DNA from: Thalassotalea sp. ND16A
GTDB lineage: Bacteria > Pseudomonadota > Gammaproteobacteria > Enterobacterales > Alteromonadaceae
DNA: 64,000 nucleotides
Direction of reading: 5' to 3'
Assembly (NCBI RefSeq): GCF_000764205.1
Contig: NZ_JQDZ01000009.1
Span: forward strand, 113,909-177,908
The notes beneath the pieces were generated by a model, which was given only the letters and a program-made list of their open reading frames with translations, was not told the DNA's origin and did no database searches. The first letter of the stretch is position 1. Each line of letters begins with the position of its first letter. A program made the translations under genes and the position numbers. Positions 8,678-18,739 of the stretch are shown piece after piece.

Positions 8678-9682
8678 TTGAGCAAAGACAAAACTAACCA
8701 TGAATTGGTGATGGAGCCGGTAGATAACAATCGCTTTGTTAATTTATGTGGCCCATTGGATGAAAACTTACGAAAAATTGAACGACGCTTAGGCGTAGAA
8801 ATCAGTTATCGCGGTAATGTCTTTAAAATTCATGGCAAAGAAATTGTTTGCCAAGCGGTGAGCAAGTTATTAAAAGATCTCTATGTTGAAACCGCCGTGG
8901 TAAAAGGCAAAGCTGGCATCATTAGCCAGCAAGAACTGCATTTAGCGCTAAGCCAGGTAAACGTGCTGGAACAAGAAACCGAACTTGCCAACGAATTTGA
9001 GCAAATGGTGACCATTAAAACCAAACGCGGCATCATTAAACCTCGCAATGAAAACCAAAGCGATTATGTCCAAAACATTCTCATCAATGACATCAGTTTT
9101 GGTGTCGGCGTTGCTGGCACTGGCAAAACCTATTTGGCCGTAGCTTGCGCCGTAGATGCGCTTGAACGTCAGGAAATACGTCGGATATTGTTAACTCGCC
9201 CTGCGGTTGAAGCGGGTGAAAAATTAGGTTTTTTACCTGGTGATTTATCACAGAAAGTCGACCCGTATTTACGCCCGTTGTATGATGCCCTGTTCGAAAT
9301 GCTAGGCTTTGAAAAAGTGGAAAAACTGATCGAGCGTAACGTTATCGAAGTGGCACCACTTGCCTATATGCGCGGTAGAACCTTAAATGATGCCTTTATC
9401 ATTTTAGATGAAAGCCAAAATACTACGGTTGAACAAATGAAAATGTTCTTAACCCGCATTGGTTTTAATTCTAAAGCAGTAATAACCGGCGATATCACCC
9501 AAGTAGACTTACCGCGTGGTCAACGCTCAGGTTTGCGCCATGCCATTGAAGTACTCGATAACATTAAAGGCGTAGGTTTTAATTACTTTCAAGCCAAAGA
9601 TGTGGTCCGTCACCCGGTGGTTGCTCGAATTGTTGAAGCTTATGAAAAGCACGAAGACATACACCAAACACCACACCGCTAA
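8678..9682 (+). CDS. ybeZ: PhoH-family ATPase YbeZ
   Basis: A 334-aa PhoH-like cytoplasmic ATPase/putative helicase, functionally linked to YbeY in rRNA and RNA metabolism. Walker A GVAGTGKT is near residue 147 and Walker B IILDES near 241-246. The chosen start is TTG 8678 with AGAGAAG upstream; an in-frame GTG (8708) and ATG (8711) are alternatives that would remove ~10 residues without touching a domain. The stop is 13 bp before ybeY, indicating co-transcription. Confidence 0.92.
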   Translation: MSKDKTNHELVMEPVDNNRFVNLCGPLDENLRKIERRLGVEISYRGNVFKIHGKEIVCQAVSKLLKDLYVETAVVKGKAGIISQQELHLALSQVNVLEQETELANEFEQMVTIKTKRGIIKPRNENQSDYVQNILINDISFGVGVAGTGKTYLAVACAVDALERQEIRRILLTRPAVEAGEKLGFLPGDLSQKVDPYLRPLYDALFEMLGFEKVEKLIERNVIEVAPLAYMRGRTLNDAFIILDESQNTTVEQMKMFLTRIGFNSKAVITGDITQVDLPRGQRSGLRHAIEVLDNIKGVGFNYFQAKDVVRHPVVARIVEAYEKHEDIHQTPHR

Positions 9683-9695
9683 ATAGAGCAAGTTA

Positions 9696-10160
9696 ATGAC
9701 TAACAGCACCATTACCGTTGATTTGCAAATTGCGTGTGACAATAAGCAGCTGCCAACTAGCGAGCAATTTCAATTATGGGCAGAAACCGCATTACAGCCC
9801 TATGAAAAGAGCTTTGAGTTGACCATAAGAGTGGTCGAGCAAAGCGAATCGCAACAATTAAACCATCAATATCGTGGCAAAGATAAATCCACCAACGTGT
9901 TATCGTTTCCATTTGAAGTGCCAGAAGGGATTGAGCTGGATCTGTTAGGCGATCTTATTGTTTGTGCCGATGTTGTTGAATTTGAAGCAAAAGATCAAAA
10001 TAAAGAAGTTTTTGCCCATTGGGCACATATGATCATTCATGGATGCTTGCATTTATTAGGTTATGATCATATAACATCTGATGAAGCAGATGAGATGGAA
10101 GCGATAGAAATTAGATTGCTGGCTGAATTAGGCCATAGCGATCCGTATATCGCCTCTTAA
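9696..10160 (+). CDS. ybeY: endoribonuclease/rRNA maturation factor YbeY
   Basis: A 154-aa UPF0054 metalloprotein needed for 16S rRNA 3'-end maturation and 70S quality control. The zinc-binding signature H-x3-H-x5-H is seen as HGCLHLLGYDH, giving His115, His119 and His125. Length matches E. coli (155 aa). It lies between ybeZ (13 bp) and corC (31 bp) in the usual order. Confidence 0.95.
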   Translation: MTNSTITVDLQIACDNKQLPTSEQFQLWAETALQPYEKSFELTIRVVEQSESQQLNHQYRGKDKSTNVLSFPFEVPEGIELDLLGDLIVCADVVEFEAKDQNKEVFAHWAHMIIHGCLHLLGYDHITSDEADEMEAIEIRLLAELGHSDPYIAS

Positions 10161-10191
10161 TGTTAATTAATATAGGTATATAAAAAGCTCT

Positions 10192-11073
10192 ATGAGCGAC
10201 GAAAACTCCCAGTCTGGAAACGGCTCTGCAAAAACCCTGTTAGAAAAAATAGTTCAGGTATTTACCGGAGAGCCGCAAAATAAAGAAGAACTGGTTGAAG
10301 TGCTAAACGATGCACAAGACCGAGACTTGATCAAGCCGTCAACCAAGCTCATGCTTGAAGGTGTATTAGAAGTAAGTGATATGCGCGTACGCGATATCAT
10401 GATCCCGCGCTCACACATGGTTACCATAGACATTGAACAAACGGTAGAAGAGTTTCTGCCCATTGTTTTAGAGTCTGCCCATTCAAGATTTCCGGTGGTT
10501 AACGATGACATTGATCATATTGAAGGCGTATTGCTGGCCAAAGACTTATTAGCTCATGCATTTAAAGGTGACACCAACGAGCTGACCATCAAGGAACTGC
10601 TGCGTCCGGCAATAATTATTCCAGAAAGTAAACGGGTTGAACCTTTATTAAAAGAGTTTCGTCAAGAGCGCTACCATATGGCGGTAGTGGTTGATGAGTA
10701 CGGTGGTGTTTCCGGTTTAGTGACCATTGAAGACATACTCGAACTGATTGTTGGCGAAATTGAAGACGAGCATGATGACTTGCTTGAACGCGAAATTCGT
10801 CAATTAAGCGGTAATGTTTATCAGGTGAAGGCATTAACTGAGCTAGATGATTTTAACGAATACTTTAACAGCGAATTCGACGAAGAAGCCGCTGACACCA
10901 TAGGTGGTATTATCATTCATCAGTTTGGCCATATGCCACGCCGTGGTGAAAGCACCAAAATAAACGATTTTGAGTTTAAAATTGTCAATGCCGACAAGCG
11001 TCGTATTCAGCAATTACAAGTTACCGTGCCCAAAGGTCATGAGATCACTGGTAAACTTGCCGACGAGCGCTAA
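10192..11073 (+). CDS. corC: CorC/YbeX CBS-domain protein
   Basis: A 293-aa cytoplasmic protein with two CBS domains (~65-190; note [12 protein letters not shown]) and a C-terminal CorC_HlyC transporter-associated domain (~205-285). E. coli CorC/YbeX is implicated in Mg2+/Co2+ efflux and ribosome metabolism. It has no membrane helices, unlike the larger CorB-type proteins. It is 31 bp after ybeY and 74 bp before lnt. Confidence 0.93.
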   Translation: MSDENSQSGNGSAKTLLEKIVQVFTGEPQNKEELVEVLNDAQDRDLIKPSTKLMLEGVLEVSDMRVRDIMIPRSHMVTIDIEQTVEEFLPIVLESAHSRFPVVNDDIDHIEGVLLAKDLLAHAFKGDTNELTIKELLRPAIIIPESKRVEPLLKEFRQERYHMAVVVDEYGGVSGLVTIEDILELIVGEIEDEHDDLLEREIRQLSGNVYQVKALTELDDFNEYFNSEFDEEAADTIGGIIIHQFGHMPRRGESTKINDFEFKIVNADKRRIQQLQVTVPKGHEITGKLADER

Positions 11074-11147
11074 GGCGCTCGTATACACAAACTATACAGC
11101 TAAGTTACCACTCTAGCTTTTCATAACAACAATAAAGAAATACATTT

Positions 11148-12713
11148 ATGAGCCAAGTAAACGGACGAACTGTTCAGATAAAGCATCCTGTACTGGCACT
11201 GTTGTTCAGCTTCTTAGCCGGTTGTAGCTTAGTATTTGCCTTTGCGCCATTTTCTTATTGGCCGGCCGCTTTTATCGCGGTGATTATTTGGCTCTACCAA
11301 ATCAATAACAATACCGTAAAACAAGCAGTTAAACATGGCTTTAGTTTCGGCTTTGGTTACTTTACCGCCGGCATCAGCTGGGTCCATGTATCGATAGAGC
11401 AATTTGGTGGCTTGCCATTAATTGTGTCGTTAGCGTTAATGCTGATGCTTTGTGCCTACCTTGCCCTGTTCCCTGCCCTTGCCGCATATTTATCGGCAAA
11501 ATTGTCGGCCACGAAACGGCTTAATCTGTATTACTTACCATTTATTTGGCTATTTACTGAATACTTGCGCAGTGTGCTGTTAACCGGATTTCCCTGGTTA
11601 TCCTTAGGCTACAGCCAGATAGACAGCCCATTGGCAGCGCTTGCCCCTATTGGTGGTGAAACGACTATCAGCTTTGTCATCATGCTAACTTGCGTCACGG
11701 TTTTTCAACTATCGAACAAAGTTCAAGTAACAACCAACGCGGTGGTGATAGCGCTCGTGCTGTGCACAATCCTGATAAGTAATAATCTAAACTTTATAGA
11801 AACCACAGGAAAAAGTTTTAAAACCGCCTTAGTGCAAGGCAATATTAAGCAAGAACTTAGATGGGATGAAGTTGCTGAAGAAAATATCATCGACAGTTAC
11901 ATAAACAGCACAGAAGCGTTATATGCCAGTAATGATGTGGTGATTTGGCCGGAAGCGGCGATCCCAAGAATAGAGCCGTTGTCACAAGAGTACCTGCGCT
12001 ACCTTGATTTGCAAGCCAGCAATCACCAGTCAAGTTTGATCACTGGCATTGTCAATTACGATCCAGCTACCAGGAAGTTCTTTAATCGTTTAGTGGTGTT
12101 AGGCAACGAACAAGCACAAGATACCCAGGGAAATTATTACTACGGCAATGCCAACCATTACAACAAACACCATTTATTACCGATTGGTGAATTTGTGCCA
12201 TTTAGCGAGTTATTACGCCCGATTGCGCCATTATTTAATTTGCCGATGTCGTCATTTTCGCGCGGTGACTATGTACAGCATAACATTACCGCCAATGGCT
12301 TAAATTTTGCTCCGTTAATTTGTTTTGAAATAGCCTTTCCCCAACAACTTGCCGCCAATATCAAAGCGCATACCGATGCGATATTGACAGTAAGCAACGA
12401 TGCCTGGTTTGGCGCCTCACATGGTCCGGATCAACATTTAGAAATTGCCCGTATGCGTGCCTTAGAATTTGGCAAGCCGATGTTGCGTTCGACCAATAAT
12501 GGCCTTACCGCCGTCATCGATCATCACGGCAAGATCACCGCCGACATTCCTCAGTTTAGTAAAGCGATATTGCAAACTGAAGTAGCATTGGTAACCGGCA
12601 CCACCCCATATACCGTTTGGGGCCGTTACCTGGATAAACTCTTAATGCTGTTGTTTGCGCTATTTTGGTTAGTAACAAGATATGCCATTAAATCATCGAA
12701 ACTGAATAAATAA
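11148..12713 (+). CDS. lnt: apolipoprotein N-acyltransferase Lnt
   Basis: A 521-aa inner-membrane enzyme that N-acylates the diacylglyceryl-Cys of lipoproteins, the last step of lipoprotein maturation. N-terminal membrane helices (~15-215) precede a nitrilase-like domain with the catalytic triad Glu269 (WPEA), Lys340 (KHHLLPIGEF) and Cys392 (ICFEIAF), plus a C-terminal helix. This matches E. coli E267-K335-C387. Last gene of the miaB block and convergent with the DUF2959 gene, 9 bp between stops. Confidence 0.96.
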   Translation: MSQVNGRTVQIKHPVLALLFSFLAGCSLVFAFAPFSYWPAAFIAVIIWLYQINNNTVKQAVKHGFSFGFGYFTAGISWVHVSIEQFGGLPLIVSLALMLMLCAYLALFPALAAYLSAKLSATKRLNLYYLPFIWLFTEYLRSVLLTGFPWLSLGYSQIDSPLAALAPIGGETTISFVIMLTCVTVFQLSNKVQVTTNAVVIALVLCTILISNNLNFIETTGKSFKTALVQGNIKQELRWDEVAEENIIDSYINSTEALYASNDVVIWPEAAIPRIEPLSQEYLRYLDLQASNHQSSLITGIVNYDPATRKFFNRLVVLGNEQAQDTQGNYYYGNANHYNKHHLLPIGEFVPFSELLRPIAPLFNLPMSSFSRGDYVQHNITANGLNFAPLICFEIAFPQQLAANIKAHTDAILTVSNDAWFGASHGPDQHLEIARMRALEFGKPMLRSTNNGLTAVIDHHGKITADIPQFSKAILQTEVALVTGTTPYTVWGRYLDKLLMLLFALFWLVTRYAIKSSKLNK

Positions 12714-12722
12714 TCGTATAGA

Positions 12723-13376
12723 TTAAGAGTCAGGCTCCAACAAATCGATAAATTGTTGCGACTGGGCAATGGCTTTGTTCATTTCAGTTAATAATGATTG
12801 TACATCACGCTTTATCGATTGATATTCACCTTCTAGCGTTCCTATCGCTCTGGCGTTCAAGTTATGTTTTAAATACAAACTATTGTCTTTTAACGCAGCC
12901 AGTACCGGTGCCATTTTCTTTTCGGCCCGATGCATTGACTTAATTAACGATTGATAGTGTTGCTCGGTTTTGCCTAATTTATTCTGACTCTGCCGTTTTA
13001 ACTTAGCACTGCTGTACTGGTTAATTTCATCACGCCATTCAGCAAACAACGCTTCGGCGACATCTTCTACGCCTGCAATTCTATCGGTTACTTGCTCAGC
13101 GGCTTTCTTACTTGCCTGGTAATGATCGTTGGTAAGTTCATATTGCTCGGCCAAATCACCGCCATCAAAGGCAATAAGTTCAGAAAACTGCTCAAGCGCC
13201 GACTTAAATTCTTGCTGTGCCTGTTGTTGCGCATCTTGGGCGTTTTCTACCCGGTCGACCATGATATCGCGTTTATGCTGGCCAACGGTTTCCATTGCCG
13301 AATAATAGGCCGATTGACAGGCAAGCAAACTAAACAGACTAACCAGTAAGAATAACCTTTGATAAATTATTTTCAT
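12723..13376 (-). CDS. DUF2959 family lipoprotein
   Basis: A 217-aa protein with a lipoprotein signal (hydrophobic stretch ending LLAC, Cys ~20). The mature part is almost entirely alpha-helical and Gln/Glu/Lys-rich, consistent with coiled coil (~40-115 and 130-210). The sequence resembles the DUF2959 family found in marine gammaproteobacteria; function is unknown. It is 9 bp downstream of the small membrane-protein gene on the same strand, so probably co-transcribed. Confidence 0.8.
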   Translation of the reverse strand: MKIIYQRLFLLVSLFSLLACQSAYYSAMETVGQHKRDIMVDRVENAQDAQQQAQQEFKSALEQFSELIAFDGGDLAEQYELTNDHYQASKKAAEQVTDRIAGVEDVAEALFAEWRDEINQYSSAKLKRQSQNKLGKTEQHYQSLIKSMHRAEKKMAPVLAALKDNSLYLKHNLNARAIGTLEGEYQSIKRDVQSLLTEMNKAIAQSQQFIDLLEPDS

Positions 13377-13385
13377 TATCTTCCT

Positions 13386-13604
13386 TTAATGTTTGTAACG
13401 GGCAGCATCGAGAATAGCCCACAAATGCGTTATCGCGGCCAAAGCTATCGGGAAAACCATCCAGGACAGTCCCCAAAAAATAGCGGCAAAGACAAAAAAC
13501 AGAATTGCCGGTAGTATCCGACCTTGCACTAATTGTCCAAGCCCAGGAATAAAAAAACTGCAAATTGCGGCGAGTACGTTACCACCAGAACCTTGCTTAG
13601 CCAT
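13386..13604 (-). CDS. small two-helix membrane protein (TM2-like)
   Basis: 72 aa with two hydrophobic segments (~10-25 and 32-62) and the pattern FIPGLGQLVQGR, resembling the turn of TM2/SPFH-type small membrane proteins. The start ATG is preceded by a good AGGAG. It heads a two-gene unit with the DUF2959 lipoprotein. Function unknown; the TM2 assignment is tentative. Confidence 0.7.
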   Translation of the reverse strand: MAKQGSGGNVLAAICSFFIPGLGQLVQGRILPAILFFVFAAIFWGLSWMVFPIALAAITHLWAILDAARYKH

Positions 13605-13913
13605 ATAAACTCCTATTAGTTGAAAGCATTATTCATAGACCAATTATAGTGTGATAGTAACAATAAATCTTTTTTCCCTACTCAGTCAATCAGTTAACCA
13701 AAGTTCACTGCAACAATTGCCGTTAACTCACTATGTTTGCGACAAGATTAACCACCAACAACGTGCCTTTTTGTCACTCCTAAATCACTTTCTGAAACAT
13801 TCTCTTACATCTACGGGTTAATGTTTTGTTAATGAATTACAACCTTTTTCAAACTTGCCTCGACTAAAGCTGAGATAAACAAAATTTAGTCGTTCTAAAA
13901 TTCGGGGGAATTT
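13605..13913. other. intergenic region between divergent units
   Basis: 309 bp without a gene, between the minus-strand membrane-protein gene and the plus-strand efflux operon; both promoters must lie here. A spaced inverted pair AGTTAAC (13692-13698) / GTTAACT (13722-13728) might be an operator. No convincing -35/-10 pair stands out. Confidence 0.4.
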
Positions 13914-15191
13914 ATGAAAATTGCAGATACCAGTTCACAAGATGTGATGGTGAAAGATAACAAAACCAGCAACAAAAAAATCATTTGGGCAACCGCTATC
14001 GTCAGCATGTTTGGCTTAGCCATTTGGCAGTTTGCGCCAGCCGCCAGCCGCTGGAGTCAGGCGGAGCTGTCAGTGCCGCTAAAACGGGTAAGAATTGCCA
14101 CCATTAACCGCTCCGACTTTGTGCGCGACGTTTCGGTACAAGGCCGGGTGATTGCGGCCATCAGACCAACAGTTTATAGCCCGGCGGAGGGTACAATCAG
14201 TTTCAATATTGAAGCGGGTAGCGAAGTTGCCGCCGGGCAAACACTGGCGGTAATTGATAGCCCAGAGCTCACCAGTCGTTACGATCAGGAAAAAGCCAGT
14301 CTGGAAAATTTACAAACCGGATTAAAACGACAAAAAATCCAAGCCAAAAAACAGCTGCTAATCGATAACAAAGCGGTTGATTTAGCACAAGTTGCGTTAA
14401 CCACGGCAGAGCGGGAAAAACGTCGAGCCGATCAGGGATATCAGAAAAAAGCCATCAGTCAAATTGACTTTGAAAAAGCCCAAGACGATTTAGCCAATGC
14501 AAAATTACAGCATGAGCACGCCGTGGCCGATGCGAACTTAGATAAAGAGTCACTCGATTTCGATTTACAATCGCTGGTTTTGCAGATTCAACGCCAACAA
14601 TTGTTAGTGAAAGACTTGCTACGTCAGGTCGAAGCGTTAGAAGTAAAATCTCCGGTGAATGGCATTGTTGGTAATTTAAACGTGCAAAACAAAACCTACC
14701 TAGCCAAAAACCAGGCCATTTTGATGGTGGTCGACTTATCGAAATTTGAGGTCGAAGTGGATATCCCTGAAAGCTATGCCGACGATTTAGCCATCGGCAT
14801 GGACGTGCAAATCAACTTTGATCAGCAACTGTTTAGTGCTCGTCTGGTAACAATTTCCCCCGAAATACTGAACAATCAGGTTACCGGACGGGTACGCTTC
14901 GAACAGGCCATGCCACCTGGGCTGCGCCAAAACCAACGATTAAATACTCGCATTTTGTTAGAAGCACGGACAGATGTGTTGCAAGTTCGTCGTGGCCAAT
15001 TTCTCGATAGCTCCAACGGCAAGTTTGCCTATGTTGTTAACAACGGTATTGCCACCAAAACCGCAATCAATACCGGTGCCAGAAGTTTGAGCAGCGTTGA
15101 AATTATTAAAGGCTTAACTCCAGGTCAGCAAATTATTATTTCCGGCACCGATATTTTTAAAAATGCCGAGCAAGTAATGCTTACTCAATAA
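13914..15191 (+). CDS. periplasmic adaptor (HlyD/MacA-like) of an ABC export system
   Basis: 425 aa. One N-terminal membrane anchor (~27-42), a biotinyl-lipoyl-like half motif (~85-110), a long alpha-helical hairpin (~115-225) and beta-barrel/membrane-proximal domains to the end: the membrane-fusion-protein layout. Such proteins connect an inner-membrane transporter to an outer-membrane channel. It is followed by an ATPase and two FtsX-type permeases, so it serves a MacAB-like tripartite system rather than an RND pump. ATG is preceded by GGGGGA. Confidence 0.87.
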   Translation: MKIADTSSQDVMVKDNKTSNKKIIWATAIVSMFGLAIWQFAPAASRWSQAELSVPLKRVRIATINRSDFVRDVSVQGRVIAAIRPTVYSPAEGTISFNIEAGSEVAAGQTLAVIDSPELTSRYDQEKASLENLQTGLKRQKIQAKKQLLIDNKAVDLAQVALTTAEREKRRADQGYQKKAISQIDFEKAQDDLANAKLQHEHAVADANLDKESLDFDLQSLVLQIQRQQLLVKDLLRQVEALEVKSPVNGIVGNLNVQNKTYLAKNQAILMVVDLSKFEVEVDIPESYADDLAIGMDVQINFDQQLFSARLVTISPEILNNQVTGRVRFEQAMPPGLRQNQRLNTRILLEARTDVLQVRRGQFLDSSNGKFAYVVNNGIATKTAINTGARSLSSVEIIKGLTPGQQIIISGTDIFKNAEQVMLTQ

Positions 15192-15304
15192 ACGTTCGAA
15201 TAGAAAACAAGTAAAAATTAAAAATAAGCATTTAACTACACATTTAAAGACACAGTATCAGTCAATGTGAATTGACGGACAAGAATCCAAGAAAAGGAAA
15301 CACT

Positions 15305-16021
15305 ATGTTAACCATGAATAACATCAGTAAAGTATTTCAAACTGACGAAGTGCAAACGCATGCCTTGCGTGACTTTCATTTAAAAGTAAACGAAGGCGAT
15401 TTCATCAGTGTCACCGGCCCTTCCGGTTCGGGCAAAACCACATTTTTAAACATTGCCGGCTTATTGGAAAATTTCACCAGTGGTACCTTTATGCTGGATG
15501 ATATTGATATTAGCAAGCTCAATGACAGAGACAGATCGAAAACTCGTAATGAAAAAATAGGCTTTATTTTTCAAAGTTTTAATTTAATTCCCGACTTAAA
15601 CCTTTATGACAATGTCGATGTGCCACTGCGCTATCAGGGATTAAACGCAAAAGAGCGTAAAAAACGTATTGTGCATCATTTAGAAATGGTTGGTCTTGGT
15701 TCAAGAATGAAACACTTGCCGAGCCAGTTATCCGGCGGTCAGCAGCAGCGCGTCGCCATCGCCCGCGCCTTAGCAACCAACCCACGATTTTTACTTGCCG
15801 ATGAGCCCACCGGTAATTTAGATACGCAAATGGCAAAAAGCGTAATGACGTTGTTAGAAGAGATTAACCAGCAAGGCACGACCATCATTATGGTGACCCA
15901 TGATGATGATTTGGCCAACAGAGCGACTCGAAAAATTCAAATAAAAGATGGCCGGGTGAGCGAGCTTGATGTGGTTCGTGACAATGCAGAAGTTAACGCC
16001 ACCGAACAAGCCATAGCTTAA
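15305..16021 (+). CDS. ABC transporter ATPase, MacB/LolD type
   Basis: 238 aa from ATG 15305, chosen because AAAAGGAAA lies just upstream; an in-frame TTG at 15272 would add 11 residues with no ribosome site. Walker A GPSGSGKTT (~38-46), Q loop FQSFN, signature LSGGQQQR (~143), Walker B LLADEPTGNLD and switch His in VTHDDD are all intact. It energises the two permeases immediately downstream (7 bp to the first). Confidence 0.92.
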   Translation: MLTMNNISKVFQTDEVQTHALRDFHLKVNEGDFISVTGPSGSGKTTFLNIAGLLENFTSGTFMLDDIDISKLNDRDRSKTRNEKIGFIFQSFNLIPDLNLYDNVDVPLRYQGLNAKERKKRIVHHLEMVGLGSRMKHLPSQLSGGQQQRVAIARALATNPRFLLADEPTGNLDTQMAKSVMTLLEEINQQGTTIIMVTHDDDLANRATRKIQIKDGRVSELDVVRDNAEVNATEQAIA

Positions 16022-16028
16022 GGAGCGA

Positions 16029-17342
16029 ATGATGTTTACTTATTATCTTCGCCTGGCCTGGATCAGCATAATAAAACACTGGGGCTTAAGCTTAGTCATG
16101 ATCACTGCCATTGGTTTAGGCATTGGTGCCTCAATGACCACAGTAACGGTTAATTATTTGATGTCTGCCAACCCTATTCCACATAAAAGCAGCCAGCTAT
16201 ATAACGTGCAGCTTGATAGCTGGGATGTTAATGAACCGTATAATGACGATGGCTCACCACCAGAGCAGTTAACCTATGGTGATGGTACCTACTTGATGAA
16301 TGCGAAAAAAGCGTTTCGTCAAAATATCCAAGCCCAGGCGAATGCGGTAATAGAGCCAGAAGGTGACGATGCCTTGCCGTTTATGGTAACTGCGCGAGCC
16401 AATTCGGCTGACTTTTTCACTATGTTTGACGTACCGTTCCTTTACGGTAGCGGCTGGGATGCAAGTAGCGACGACAATAAACAGCAGGTAGTGGTATTAA
16501 ACAACGAGACCAACCAACGAGTGTTTGGCGGTGAAAATTCTGTTGGCAAAAACATCAAAATTGGCGGTAACTATTTCAAAGTGGTTGGCGTTATCGATTA
16601 CTGGGATCCTAAACCCAGGTTTTATGACATTTCCACCGGTGCCTTTAATGACTCGGAAGAGATCTTTGTACCATTTTCAATGATTGCCGAAGAAAAAATT
16701 GGCCGCAGTGGTAACACCAATTGCTGGAAACCAAGCGGTGATGGTTTTCAGGCATTTTTAAACTCCGAATGTGTATGGTTGCAATTTTGGGTTGAACTGC
16801 CCAATGCCCAGGCAAAAGAGGAATATATGAGTTTCCTCGGTGCTTATGTTGAACAACAAAAAGCGCTTGGCCGTTTTGAACGACCAATAAACAACCGCTT
16901 AAATAACGTAATGGAATGGTTAGAACAACAACAAGTGGTTGCCGACGATGCGATCATGATGATGACCATGTCATTCATGTTCTTATTGGTGTGTTTGTTA
17001 AATACCGTTGGCCTGTTATTGGCCAAATTTATTGGCAAGGCGCCAGAAATCGGTCTTCGCCAAGCGCTTGGTGCCAGTCGTCGTACTCTGTTTGCGCAAT
17101 ACATTATTGAGTCGGCATGTATCGGTATCGCCGGTGGTCTATTAGGCCTGGTGTTTGCCTGGTTAGGGTTACAAGGCATTGCCTCACTTTATGGTGATAT
17201 GCTCAAAGGCTTAACCGGTTTAGATAGCACCATGATTGTTTCGGCCATAGGTTTGGCGATATTAACCAGCATATTCGCCGGCTTATATCCAACCTGGCGT
17301 GCCTGTAACGTGCAACCATCACAGCAATTGAAAAGCCAATAG
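16029..17342 (+). CDS. FtsX/MacB-type ABC permease 1
   Basis: 437 aa. N-terminal helix (~10-35), large periplasmic MacB_PCD-like domain (~40-310) and three C-terminal helices (~320-430), with the EIGLRQALGASRRTL motif between helices that couples to the ATPase. Start ATGATG follows AGGAG. In MacB the ATPase and permease are fused; here they are separate, with two different permeases presumably forming a heterodimer. Substrate unknown (antimicrobial peptides or secreted lipids are typical for the family). Confidence 0.88.
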   Translation: MMFTYYLRLAWISIIKHWGLSLVMITAIGLGIGASMTTVTVNYLMSANPIPHKSSQLYNVQLDSWDVNEPYNDDGSPPEQLTYGDGTYLMNAKKAFRQNIQAQANAVIEPEGDDALPFMVTARANSADFFTMFDVPFLYGSGWDASSDDNKQQVVVLNNETNQRVFGGENSVGKNIKIGGNYFKVVGVIDYWDPKPRFYDISTGAFNDSEEIFVPFSMIAEEKIGRSGNTNCWKPSGDGFQAFLNSECVWLQFWVELPNAQAKEEYMSFLGAYVEQQKALGRFERPINNRLNNVMEWLEQQQVVADDAIMMMTMSFMFLLVCLLNTVGLLLAKFIGKAPEIGLRQALGASRRTLFAQYIIESACIGIAGGLLGLVFAWLGLQGIASLYGDMLKGLTGLDSTMIVSAIGLAILTSIFAGLYPTWRACNVQPSQQLKSQ

Positions 17343-17353
17343 AGGACTAAAAC

Positions 17354-18568
17354 ATGCAAGAATTAGGATTAATTTTTCGCGCTCTGTTGCGCAATAAAGT
17401 AGGCGCGTTACTGATCAGTCTACAAATAGCGCTTACCTTAACCATTATGGTAAATGCCATTTTTATGATGCAACAACGCAGTGAGCAAATGCTCCGCCCT
17501 AGTGGTCTCGATGAAGCGAATATCTTTTATCTGAGTAATACCGTGTTTGCTCAGGATTATAATCAGCAAGTGTATCTGGAAGATGATCTGGCGCTGCTCA
17601 GGCAGACCGATGGTGTGGTCGATGCCATTCAAATCAATGCGATTCCGATGAGTGGCGGCGGTTGGTCAATGGGCCTGCAAACCGAAGCGGGAGAAGGCAA
17701 GGACTCCACCGGTGTTGCCGTGTACATGGTTGATGACCATGCGATCAATACCATGGGGTTGGAATTATTGGCGGGTGAAAACTTTAGCCAAACCGACATT
17801 GAATGGCGAGCATCAAGCCAAAACAACTGGCCAGCAAAAACCATCATTACCAAAGCGATGGCGCTGGCATTGTTCCCGGATGACTGGCAATCAGCATTAG
17901 GGCAAACGGCATACATAAATCAAGCCGAACCGATGCAAATAACCGGCATCGTAAAATCACTGCAAGCGCCGTGGAATGGTTGGAGTGGCGTCGAGCGCAG
18001 TATGTTGGTGCCGTATAAAATGGAAACCACCGGTGGTCGTTTCATGATCAGAACCGAAGCAGGTCGCAGAGATGAGCTAATGCCGATTATTGAAAAAGCC
18101 TTGAGTGAAAGCAATAAAGGCCGGATCATTCGCCGGGTAACCACCATGGACGATACTCGTGAGCGCAGTTACCGCGCCCATAATGCGGTCAATAAAATCT
18201 TAACCTCAGTCATCGCCGTACTGACCTTAATTACCGGTTTTGGTATTGTCGGTCTTGCGATGTTCAGCATTAACCGCCGAACCAAACAGATTGGTACCCG
18301 TCGGGCACTAGGGGCGACGAGAGGCCAGATCATCAGTTTCTTTATGATAGAAAACCTGATGATCTCAAGTTTTGGTGTTTTACTTGGCGTTGGTGGTGCC
18401 ATTGGTTTGAACATCTGGCTAGTGAGTACGTTTTCAATGGCGCCAATTACCCCAGGATTAATTATCATGGGTGTGATTGTGCTCTACTTGGTAGGTCAGG
18501 TTGCGGTGTTGTATCCAGCGAGGAAAGCAGCAAAAATTTCACCGGCAATTGCGACTCGAACGGCTTAG
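17354..18568 (+). CDS. FtsX/MacB-type ABC permease 2
   Basis: 404 aa with the same topology as the preceding gene: helix ~12-35, periplasmic domain, three C-terminal helices (~280-400), and coupling motif QIGTRRALGATRGQI. It is only 11 bp after permease 1 and precedes a terminator, so it closes the four-gene operon. No kinase/regulator pair is adjacent, although such systems often have one. Confidence 0.88.
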   Translation: MQELGLIFRALLRNKVGALLISLQIALTLTIMVNAIFMMQQRSEQMLRPSGLDEANIFYLSNTVFAQDYNQQVYLEDDLALLRQTDGVVDAIQINAIPMSGGGWSMGLQTEAGEGKDSTGVAVYMVDDHAINTMGLELLAGENFSQTDIEWRASSQNNWPAKTIITKAMALALFPDDWQSALGQTAYINQAEPMQITGIVKSLQAPWNGWSGVERSMLVPYKMETTGGRFMIRTEAGRRDELMPIIEKALSESNKGRIIRRVTTMDDTRERSYRAHNAVNKILTSVIAVLTLITGFGIVGLAMFSINRRTKQIGTRRALGATRGQIISFFMIENLMISSFGVLLGVGGAIGLNIWLVSTFSMAPITPGLIIMGVIVLYLVGQVAVLYPARKAAKISPAIATRTA

Positions 18569-18616
18569 TAGGCTAGAGATTCCGAAATACCATATAAAAA
18601 AACAGCAACATAGAAC

Positions 18617-18655
18617 TGCCCCTTAAAGTTGGACATAACTTAAGGGGCTTTTTAT
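18617..18655 (+). terminator. terminator of the ABC export operon
   Basis: GCCCCTTAA and TTAAGGGGC pair across a ~20-nt loop and run into TTTTTATTT, ~50 bp after the permease 2 stop. Confidence 0.75.
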
Positions 18656-18739
18656 TTGAAATAAACGTCCCTACCTCCATGATATTTAAAGCCTGTTCAG
18701 ATAAACTAAAGAAAAATAAATCGTTATCAATGGAACGTT

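Noticed and set aside
18617..18655. IS end instead of a terminator after the ABC exporter
   Set aside because: The CCCCTTAA-type inverted repeat vaguely resembles some IS3 ends, but there is no transposase or second end, and the T tract fits a terminator.
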